Origin: Thermoplasmata archaeon
Lineage (GTDB): Archaea; Thermoplasmatota; Thermoplasmata; Thermoplasmatales; Thermoplasmataceae
Assembly (NCBI GenBank): GCA_021827885.1
Contig: JAKAUD010000066.1
Span: 1-7,664, forward strand
DNA length: 7,664 bases
Direction: 5' to 3'
The position numbers were made by a program, and so were the translations under genes. Positions within the stretch are counted from its first letter, which is position 1; every line of letters starts with the position of its first letter. Under the pieces are notes generated by a model, which saw nothing but the letters and a program-made list of their open reading frames with translations, did not search any database and was not told where the DNA came from. Below are positions 1 through 5,437 of the stretch, one piece after another.

Positions 1-850
1 ATGGTTGCAGCCTGGACAGTATCTATACCAGGAATGTCATCCAGACGTTTCACATCCTCATCGTCTGCAACTCTCTTCCTGATATCGCTTTCAACTGTGT
101 TTATATCCCGTTTTATTCCCCTGATTCTATCAATTTCCATCTTTATCTTCAGTGAAAATATCCCATCCTTATCAGGGATTCCTACAGATTCAGCTGAAAT
201 CCTCATTAACTCTGAAACAAATTCATTGCCGAAATGCCCCTTGCTCTCCTTTTTGACAAGATCATGTATCTTTTCATTTCCGGCATTTACAATGAGTGAT
301 GGCACGGGGAAAGTTTCAAGCAGTTTCATGGAAGTACTGCTGTCGATATTATTTAGAAAGTGCAGATATTCTGGAAATACACATGCAAGATCACTCCTGA
401 GGTAGTTTATCTGCCTCTTCATTTCTTTTAACAGCCTTTCCCTCATCCGTGTAAGCTCTGAAATCCCGGATCTCTCATGTCCTTTACCCATATCGGCCTT
501 GAACATGGGGTTGATGCAAGTGAGTGCGCATCAACTGAGTCTGTCTTGCCTTTCCCAAAACCAGACACGTTTCTTATGGACTTGCTTATTATAGGATTGA
601 CAAGTATAACATTAAAACCGAGCGTTGAAAGGAAATATTTCAAAGGTACATGGTAGTTACCTGTTGGATTCATGTATATGCCGACGATCTCCTGTTTTTG
701 GCTCTCTACCAATGTTTCAATCTTTTCACGGATCATTTCAAACCCTTTCCTTTCATTTCCGATCTTCCCTCTCCAGAGAACCCTCCTGTTATTATCCTGT
801 GCCTCTATCTCATGCATTTTTAGATGCGTATCTATTCCTATGGCGATCAT
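1..850 (-). pseudogene. IS110-family transposase, frameshifted and cut by the window edge
   Basis: This is an RNA-guided-type IS110 recombinase with an N-terminal RuvC-like DEDD domain. I start it at the ATG at 848-850, because the protein then opens with MIAIGIDTH, typical of the family, and D7 is the first catalytic Asp. The third and fourth acidic residues appear as KTDSVDA (D104, D107). At the usual second position (EATG/EPTG in relatives) the sequence reads MNPTG, so Glu is replaced by Asn61; this could be a subgroup trait or a defect. Frame is lost near 504-515, at a GGGG run, just after DAHSLA. Translation resumes in another frame with FKADMGKGHERSG and continues through a helical region to RLDDIPGIDTVQAAT at the left edge, the start of the helix-hairpin-helix/Ser domain. 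The catalytic Ser lies outside the window. The single frameshift makes it probably inactive unless it is a sequencing error. Confidence 0.85.
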
Positions 851-1082
851 TTTATTCTCCAGAACCCTATGATCATCGGGGAAAAATTCACCTACCACAA
901 ACACCTATGACCTTCGCGGAGGAAGGAATGTGCAAATCAATGGTACTGGTGATAAGGGGCGACTCAGTCCGAACAGATCCAAACCTGCATGCATCAGCAA
1001 CACCCCCTCCCTAATTCCACCGATCATCAGATTCCAAATTTACATGGTAATTCGGTGGACATAGGTTTCGATCTCTTATTAC
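851..1082 (-). ncRNA. IS110 left-end non-coding region, candidate bridge RNA
   Basis: IS110-group elements encode a structured bridge RNA in the non-coding DNA upstream of the recombinase; it specifies donor and target. This stretch sits in the right place and has the right size, and contains no convincing coding frame. Structure visible: TCCACCGA (1016-1023) and TCGGTGGA (1052-1059) can pair into an 8-bp stem closing a 28-base loop. The 9-mer ACTCAGTCC (plus strand) occurs at 962-970 inside the region and again at 1083-1091, across the inferred element boundary. RNA boundaries and the identity of the two guide loops cannot be fixed by eye. Confidence 0.35.
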
Positions 1083-1091
1083 ACTCAGTCC
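1083..1091. repeat. 9-base direct repeat at the IS110/IS3 junction (partner at 962-970)
   Basis: ACTCAGTCC is present exactly at 962-970 and at 1083-1091 on the plus strand. The second copy overlaps the point where IS3 OrfB is interrupted. It contains a central CT/AG that could serve as a recombination core dinucleotide; that role is inference. Confidence 0.5.
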
Positions 1092-1488
1092 TTTATGCTC
1101 ATAAGATAGTGCATTCCGTCTCTTGCAGTACTAACATAATGTATGTCAGTCTCCCGGAGCCTGTTAATGTTATGCGGTTTTGTAAGATCCCCTGACCTTG
1201 TTCGGTTCTTGTGCTTTGCATAAGGCAGGGCAAGGTTGTTTCTTCTCATTATCCTTCGGACAGTCTTTATGTTCACATGGATGCCGGAATTCCTCAGAAG
1301 TGCCCAAACTCTTCTGTAACCATAGGTTGTTCTTTCCCCTGATATCCTCTTTATTTCAGTTTCAATGCTTCCGGTAACCCTGGTCTTCCTGTTCACAGAT
1401 CTTTCAATTCTGTTGTAATAGATGGATGACCTTGGGATATCCTTGCAACCGGCATTTCCTTCTTGAGAGTGTCCACAGCCACCATCAT
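1085..1488 (-). pseudogene. IS3-family OrfB (DDE catalytic subunit), broken and truncated
   Basis: OrfB normally supplies the DDE integrase core, fused to OrfA by -1 frameshifting. Here it can start at ATGATGGTG (1488), overlapping the OrfA stop, and reads MMVAVDTLKKEMPVARIS. Around 1436-1445 the frame breaks: the family-like continuation IPRSSIYYNRIERS lies in another frame, so a small deletion or insertion has occurred. The rest of that frame, down to 1085, contains the YGYRRVWALLR and VRRIMRRNNL helix-turn-helix (HTH_21) and the start of the integrase core, ending LMSIKD, with the first catalytic Asp expected in TDIHY. A stop follows directly because IS110 DNA begins. Two independent lesions leave no doubt it is dead. 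Confidence 0.85.
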
Positions 1489-1757
1489 TTCTTCCCTGGT
1501 CGAATTTTTTTTAAAGCATCTATGACCAGAGCCTGATCGCCAACTAATCTCTTGAGATCATCAATCTCCTTCTGGTATTCATTTCCCCTTGATGATTCTC
1601 CAAGTCCCTTTCTTCCCCCTTCAAGAAACCGTTCCTTCCATCTGTGGAACTGTGCAACAGAAACACCATGCCTTCTGCACAGTTCAGCAACGTTTGTGGC
1701 CGTGAATGATTCGATCACTATCTGTACCTTCTGTTCCACAGTGAATTTCTCGGACAT
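1485..1757 (-). CDS. IS3-family OrfA (DNA-binding protein)
   Basis: This is the small upstream protein of an IS3 element, 90 residues, apparently intact. Residues 1-50 form the Transposase_8-type helix-turn-helix (VEQKVQIVIES, then VAELCRRHGVSVAQFHRWKERFLEG). Residues 59-87 are a leucine-zipper-like coiled coil (YQKEIDDLKRLVGDQALVIDALKK) that mediates OrfA/OrfAB association in this family. I choose the ATG at 1757 rather than the open frame up to 1796, because AGGAGAGGTG lies just upstream of it at the correct distance and family members begin with M-x-x-K-F/Y. The gene ends in TGA overlapping ATG of OrfB, and a run of eight A precedes the end. Without OrfB it cannot support transposition; alone, OrfA usually acts as a repressor. 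Confidence 0.85.
   Translation of the reverse strand: MSEKFTVEQKVQIVIESFTATNVAELCRRHGVSVAQFHRWKERFLEGGRKGLGESSRGNEYQKEIDDLKRLVGDQALVIDALKKIRPGKK
1505..1515 (-). promoter_or_regulatory. Programmed -1 frameshift site of the IS3 element
   Basis: On the minus strand the codons read GCT TTA AAA AAA ATT, giving T-TTA-AAA and A-AAA-AAA heptamers in the zero frame. Slipping back one base leads from …DALKK into NSTREEMMVAVDTLKK, the OrfB frame. This is the standard OrfAB fusion device of IS3 elements; use in this copy is moot because OrfB is broken downstream. Confidence 0.7.
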
Positions 1758-1880
1758 TTCACAACACCTCTCCTGGAACGGGCAGGAGTTTCGCAAACCC
1801 CTCTCTGGACTCCTCCTTATATCTTCTTCTCAATATATATTCTCTCTTATAACTGTCCAAATGATAAAGGGAGCACATCA

Positions 1881-2524
1881 AGGCATATCCTCACGGGCAC
1901 GTTGGGAAAGATCCTTTTCGATGCGGATATTATTCCGGAACGCATGTCGCATGTAATTCCTGAGGGGGTACCAAAACGGTCTTTCACAGATTTCATGACA
2001 TCCTCGATCGATGCCTGAGATTCTGAGAGGCATTTCCTTACATAGAGGACGAATCCGGACAAAGCATCCTTGGCCGCAACGATCATGGAGAATTCAGCAT
2101 CGACTGTGCCGTCGATCTGCAGTATATAGGATGGCATTTCATTCCTGAGTTTCTGTGCACTCTCTTCATGTATCATCCGGAATATATTGAGAGCCTGGTT
2201 GCTCATCTTTCTGGCATGGCTCTCAGACCTGTCCAGGGTATGAGCGATCTCCGAACAGCTCTTTCCCTTTATGAAACGTTCGATGGCGCTCTCCGTCATC
2301 ATGTCATTCGAATACCGGCATCTCTTCGGTACTATTTCCAGGAGTCTTTCCGATCTGTACTCTTTCTTCTCCATCGGACATATCATGATCTTGTGGACGG
2401 CTGCGAATTCGCCACTCATTGTCCTTACAAGCTTTCTGTCACGCCTGTATTCTCTCAGCTTTGAACCGCAGTCTGGACAATTCTTCTGGAGATAGGAGAA
2501 GAGTATCTCGTTCATGTGAATCAT
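1881..2524 (-). pseudogene. DDE-type transposase of a two-gene element, truncated by IS3
   Basis: About 215 native residues remain. The N-terminus has a likely zinc-binding segment (CPDCG at 16-20, further Cys at 49). Residues 86-110 (KGKSCSEIAHTLDRSESHARK) look like a helix-turn-helix. The catalytic fold begins with LQIDGT (D138) and ITCDMRSGI (D193), followed by FPNVPVRIC. This is the spacing and wording of the first two acidic residues in MULE/IS256/ISL3-like DDE enzymes; I cannot assign the family. After VRICL the frame runs into the IS3 terminus at 1880 and stops at 1847. The third catalytic acid is therefore missing from this window. I choose the ATG at 2524 because it overlaps the stop of the upstream gene (ATGA), implying coupled translation; ATG at 2515 is an alternative. 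Confidence 0.7.
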
Positions 2525-2832
2525 TTCAGCTTGAGGAATACCTTCTTCATCTTCAGGTCGTTCTCTATGATGATCTTCGTTATGGGCCATGCATCGTAAT
2601 CGATCCCGATCTTCTTCAGTATCTGATCGATCTCTTCCTGGCTTATCCCTTTGTCTAACAAACGGGAGACATACTTAACGATCTCTTCTGGTTCAATCTC
2701 ATTCTTCGATTTCAGAGATTTCCCTAGATACCCCGCGTATTTCTGCACAACTTTCCCATTTACCCTCTTCTCGTCCACGAGTTCCCAGTATTCTCCATGT
2801 TTCCTCTTAACTTTTCTCGGAATTACAGTCAT
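2521..2832 (-). CDS. Small accessory protein of a two-gene insertion element
   Basis: This 103-residue protein lies directly upstream of, and overlaps by 4 bases, the DDE transposase gene, so it belongs to the same element. Residues 1-38 (MTVIPRKVKRKHGEYWELV, then GKVVQKYAGYLGK) resemble the N-terminal segment of IS1634/IS4-like transposases, including the one starting at 7322 in this window (MTYIRRLV … GKVRQK … Y-G). The remainder, residues 45-103, is charged and helical (PEEIVKYVSRLLDKGISQEEIDQILKKIG). A DNA-binding or end-recognition role for the transposase is inference. The start at ATG 2832 fits a leaderless transcript from the TATA-like box at 2855-2865. The frame is intact, but its partner is truncated. 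Confidence 0.7.
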   Translation of the reverse strand: MTVIPRKVKRKHGEYWELVDEKRVNGKVVQKYAGYLGKSLKSKNEIEPEEIVKYVSRLLDKGISQEEIDQILKKIGIDYDAWPITKIIIENDLKMKKVFLKLK

Positions 2833-2854
2833 GTGTTATGGATATACATAACAC
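2833..2854. promoter_or_regulatory. Perfect palindrome between TATA box and start codon
   Basis: GTGTTATG (2833-2840), a 6-base spacer, and CATAACAC (2847-2854) form an 8-bp perfect inverted repeat. It occupies the gap between the TATA-like box and the ATG of the minus-strand accessory gene, where a bound repressor would block transcription initiation. It may be an operator, or part of the element's terminal structure. Confidence 0.55.
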
Positions 2855-2865
2855 GTTTTAAATGT
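2855..2865 (-). promoter_or_regulatory. Archaeal promoter of the two-gene element
   Basis: The minus strand reads ACATTTAAAAC, an AT-rich TATA-like box centred about 27 bases from ATG 2832. The spacing predicts transcription starting at or next to the start codon, that is, a leaderless mRNA. Confidence 0.5.
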
Positions 2866-2950
2866 TTTGGTCACTCAGTAAAACAAAAATAAAATTGACG
2901 ATCAAATTGCTGATTTTATAGCGGAAGATTATCGACATAGGCTGTATGGA

Positions 2951-2963
2951 AAAGTATATATAG
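2951..2963 (+). promoter_or_regulatory. TATA-box promoter of the five-gene operon
   Basis: AAAGTATATATAG, preceded by purines (GGA) that could act as a BRE, is centred about 26 bases before ATG 2984. There is no Shine-Dalgarno sequence before that ATG, so the first gene is most likely translated from a leaderless transcript. The downstream genes rely on internal ribosome binding sites. No second promoter this good is seen within the operon. Confidence 0.7.
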
Positions 2964-2983
2964 TGTATTGAGAATATATTTTT

Positions 2984-3787
2984 ATGTATAAGCAACTGTT
3001 AGTTGTTTTGGTTGCTGGGTTGTTTGTTGTCGTCGGCTTAGTGACGGTTGCGAATAATTCGGTTGGGAGTGGATTGGCAACAAAGGAAAGTAGCCAGCCA
3101 TCTTTGTTAATAGGTGGCGGAGGAGGTGGTGGCGGAGGGTCATCGTCATCGCCAACGCAAATAATGTATTACTCATATAACTACGGCTGGGAATATGGAA
3201 ATATATACGAGCAGTATTGGGCATATCTAGGACCAAATGGGAATCACATCTACTGGTACGGCGTGATCTCGGTGACCGCTGAAAATGGTGCCGTGCTTGA
3301 CGGTAATTACAATTGGTGGAACATATATGATCAAACAGGGACACATAAGACAGGAACGATAGACTTTACTTCACCGGATTCTGCTATTGGTAACGCTCAG
3401 AGTATATACGCATTTGCACCTCCCAATACAGTAAGCAGTGGTTCGGCTGAAACCGTGACTTTTGGACTTTCTGCTTCTGTGGGATATGACGGTGCTAACG
3501 CAGGCGCTACAATCAGTTGGCAAATAAACTATCCCGAATTTGAACAAACCACAACTTCGTTAACATCAACCAACGGTGGGTGGGCTTTCTACGATAACCA
3601 GGCGCTAAACGGACCTAACCCTACAGCCGCTTCTTTCTCTGCTGGCGTTACAGTTCCTACTGTTTACAACAATTATCAGAGCATTAACAATGATAATTCA
3701 ATGAACGCTTTGACAACTAATTGGCTTTGGGATACCATATATACTTACTCATTATCTGGCACCCTATATACTGATTATGTCTCATGA
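2984..3787 (+). CDS. Secreted protein with Gly9-Ser4 linker and predicted beta-hairpin
   Basis: I do not recognise this 267-residue protein. Residues 1-23 form a Sec-type signal peptide (K3, hydrophobic core 5-22, possible cleavage after TVA). A spacer leads to nine consecutive glycines (44-52) and four serines (53-56), then an aromatic-rich domain dense in Tyr, Trp and Asn (60-145). Residues 157-183 alternate strictly: V158, F160, L162, A164, V166, Y168 on one face, turn at 169-174, then A175, I177, W179, I181, Y183. This pattern suggests an amphipathic beta-hairpin as in pore-forming toxins. The whole protein has no Cys, no Arg and only three Lys, which suits an extracellular protein of an acidic habitat. 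It is first in an operon with an ABC-2 transporter and two anchored surface proteins. Archaeocin, adhesin or surface-fibre subunit are all possible; archaeocin is my preferred guess, at low confidence. That it is a secreted protein is secure. Confidence 0.85.
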   Translation: MYKQLLVVLVAGLFVVVGLVTVANNSVGSGLATKESSQPSLLIGGGGGGGGGSSSSPTQIMYYSYNYGWEYGNIYEQYWAYLGPNGNHIYWYGVISVTAENGAVLDGNYNWWNIYDQTGTHKTGTIDFTSPDSAIGNAQSIYAFAPPNTVSSGSAETVTFGLSASVGYDGANAGATISWQINYPEFEQTTTSLTSTNGGWAFYDNQALNGPNPTAASFSAGVTVPTVYNNYQSINNDNSMNALTTNWLWDTIYTYSLSGTLYTDYVS

Positions 3788-3793
3788 GGTATA

Positions 3794-4597
3794 TTGGGTG
3801 ATTTTTTGAGTGGGTTTGATCACAAAAAAAAAATTTTAATTATATTTTTTATTGTTGCAATTTTAATAATTTCTTCAGTTTATATCTACTATAGAATAGA
3901 ACAGGATAAGTTTTATCAAGTCAATATTACAGTTAAGCCCGGTAGTTTGGTTATGGAGCAGGGCACTAAATTACCTTTTTATATTAATAGCAGTAGCACT
4001 AATGCACAGTTCCATATGGATGGATCCACATATTTAAATGGTCTAAGACTCAACTACATCGGTTCGTCCGATAACAGCGGTACCAGTGCTTCACAACTTT
4101 TCGCAATCATCAAATTTAACTTGAGTAACTCTAGTCCAACCATCACAGCATATTGGAATAGTACCGTGGTGGTTCTGACTAATAATGGCCCTGAATATTA
4201 TTTGGCCCCCGCTGGTTATTATTTAATTGAAGGGGTGGTGGAGACTTCAATCGGGACTCCTAGTCACGTCTCCTTGAATTTCTCTTTGCCTCACAGTGTA
4301 ATATTTGTTTCTGGATTATACATATATGGTGATCTGAACTTGACAAACAATACCTTGGGGTTGACTCTGAACTCTACTATTGCCAATAGTGCATCAGGTA
4401 GTTACCCCACCAGTATAGTGTCAAAGTACAATGGTACTGTTTCAAGCACTAACGTCAACTTGGAAATTCAGAGCTATACATACGTCAAATTTCGCTTTAT
4501 TACAAATTCCCCTCCGAACTCAATTACAATACTAGTAAAATTCAATTACGGCGTTCTCTATCAGAGCGTAGTGGGATATGGTGGAATGATTGCCTAG
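3794..4597 (+). CDS. Signal-anchored surface protein, sequon-rich, unknown function
   Basis: Not recognised. A basic stretch (HKKK, 10-13) precedes one hydrophobic helix (14-33), so the rest (34-267) should face outside. The exposed part is Ser/Thr/Asn-rich, has no Cys, looks beta-stranded, and carries ten N-X-S/T sequons, as expected of an N-glycosylated archaeal cell-surface protein. No C-terminal membrane segment is seen. The start is uncertain: TTG 3794 has GAGGT (3786-3790), which overlaps the previous stop codon, only 3 bases before it; TTG 3806 has GGTGA (3797-3801) 4 bases before it and may be the real start. The gene ends 8 bases inside the ATPase gene, so translation is coupled. The position between the secreted protein and the transporter suggests an extracellular partner, such as a substrate-handling or immunity protein. 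It shares this architecture with the gene at 6309. Confidence 0.85.
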   Translation: MGDFLSGFDHKKKILIIFFIVAILIISSVYIYYRIEQDKFYQVNITVKPGSLVMEQGTKLPFYINSSSTNAQFHMDGSTYLNGLRLNYIGSSDNSGTSASQLFAIIKFNLSNSSPTITAYWNSTVVVLTNNGPEYYLAPAGYYLIEGVVETSIGTPSHVSLNFSLPHSVIFVSGLYIYGDLNLTNNTLGLTLNSTIANSASGSYPTSIVSKYNGTVSSTNVNLEIQSYTYVKFRFITNSPPNSITILVKFNYGVLYQSVVGYGGMIA

Positions 4598-5432
4598 TAT
4601 TCATATAGAAAACCTGACAAAGAGCTATAAGCGTATCCATAAATCTCGTGCACTTACAGGTTGTTCTCTCTTAATCGACAAGCCTGGCATATATTCTATT
4701 GTAGGTCCAAATGGTGCTGGAAAAACAACTTTATTAAAGATAATTGCTGGAATTCTGAGAAAGACAAGTGGAATTGTAAGTGTTAAAGGCAGCACATTTT
4801 ACGTTCCGGAGAATCCTGCTTCTTACGATAATCTCTCAGCTTTAGAACATTTTGAATTGGTTGAAAAGTGTGCGAACTCTTCTGATGTCATTCGAACGCC
4901 TAGGGAGGTATTGGATTTGGTGGGTCTTCCGCAAAAGAAGAAGATCTTTGACTATTCTAAGGGAATGAAGCGCCGACTTAATATAGGAATGTCTCTCATA
5001 GCAAAGAGAGAGATCATGCTACTTGACGAACCGTTTGAGGGCCTTGATCCTTCAATTTCCGAAGACATCTCGACAGATTTAAAAAAACTAGATGATGGAA
5101 CCCGAATAATAATATTAAGTAGCCACGATCTTGCGAGGGTGGAGGATTTGTCCGACATTATCATTTTTCTCAAAGATGGATCGGTCATGTTGAACGTAGA
5201 AACAAAGAGTGCAAATTCAATTAAAATAAAAGTTTCTGGAGGAATAGAGGTTATAAATTTTCTGAACAAACTTCGTGTCAATTACGACAGTCGTGATGAT
5301 GAAATTATTATAAGCGTCGAGAAGGATGGGTCCCAAGAACTCCTTAAGAAACTCGTTATGCAGGGAATTTCAATTAATGAAATGAAAACTCCCAGCTTGC
5401 TAGAAACTTATCGTAAGGTAATGGAGAATTAG
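4590..5432 (+). CDS. ABC transporter ATPase, ABC-2 (drug/bacteriocin immunity) type
   Basis: This 280-residue ATPase powers the permease encoded next. All motifs are present: Walker A GPNGAGKTT (39-47), signature YSKGMKRRL (122-130; SKGM replacing LSGGQ as often in ABC-2 systems), Walker B IMLLDEP (142-148), D-loop GLDP (151-154), H-loop S-H179-D. The Q-loop reads VPENP, so the usual Gln is Glu74, an E-loop as in LanF lantibiotic-immunity ATPases but also in other ABC-2 exporters. Residues about 200-280 form a C-terminal extension ending SLLETYRKVMEN, like the tail of BcrA/NatA-type proteins. Start is TTG 4590 with GGTGG (4580-4584) five bases upstream, inside the preceding gene. Stop lies 5 bases before the permease ATG. 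The ATPase assignment is certain; the substrate is unknown. Confidence 0.95.
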   Translation: MPSIHIENLTKSYKRIHKSRALTGCSLLIDKPGIYSIVGPNGAGKTTLLKIIAGILRKTSGIVSVKGSTFYVPENPASYDNLSALEHFELVEKCANSSDVIRTPREVLDLVGLPQKKKIFDYSKGMKRRLNIGMSLIAKREIMLLDEPFEGLDPSISEDISTDLKKLDDGTRIIILSSHDLARVEDLSDIIIFLKDGSVMLNVETKSANSIKIKVSGGIEVINFLNKLRVNYDSRDDEIIISVEKDGSQELLKKLVMQGISINEMKTPSLLETYRKVMEN

Positions 5433-5437
5433 ATCAT

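Larger units (their letters stand above)
1..1087 (-). mobile_element. IS110-type insertion sequence, partial
   Basis: The element spans the transposase and its upstream non-coding stretch (about 235 bases). The right boundary is placed at about 1083-1090, because the IS3 OrfB reading frame stops matching its family exactly there (…LMSIKD then TGA). IS110 elements lack conventional inverted repeats and target duplications, so the boundary is inferred from the broken host gene only. The remainder of IS3 OrfB should lie to the left of the window. Confidence 0.6.
1085..1880 (-). mobile_element. IS3-family insertion sequence, truncated by IS110
   Basis: It carries OrfA (HTH), the A-rich slippage site and the beginning of OrfB (HTH_21 and the start of the DDE core). 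The upstream terminus is placed at 1880: reading on the minus strand it begins TGATGTGCTCCC and continues to TTTGGACAG, which has the TG start and CCC/GGACA layout usual for this family. Exactly there the reading frame of the neighbouring transposase (1881-2524) ceases to look native. The other end lies beyond the IS110 insertion, out of the window. Confidence 0.75.
1881..2882 (-). mobile_element. Two-gene insertion element of unassigned family, truncated
   Basis: It comprises the accessory gene and the interrupted DDE gene. The outer end upstream of the promoter is not resolved; it probably lies between 2866 and about 2885, where TCACTCAGTAAAAC is found, but no matching second end is in the window to confirm it. 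Confidence 0.5.

Noticed and set aside
1..405. Open frame on the plus strand, Ser/Phe-rich
   Set aside because: It lies opposite the C-terminal half of the IS110 transposase, which reads convincingly on the minus strand after the frameshift.
625..1014. Plus-strand open frame across the IS110 start and its non-coding end
   Set aside because: No family resemblance or RBS; it is antisense to the DEDD domain.
3113..3151. Gly/Ser tract as a tandem DNA repeat
   Set aside because: Codon use is mixed, so there is no clean repeat unit; it is better treated as a protein feature.
2982..3344. Minus-strand open frame opposite the secreted protein gene
   Set aside because: The plus strand has a promoter, a signal peptide and operon context; the minus frame is an Arg/His/Ser-rich shadow.
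2984..3787. Direct assignment as lactococcin 972-like bacteriocin or sulfolobicin
   Set aside because: The locus layout is reminiscent, but I see no convincing sequence match to either, so no family name is given.
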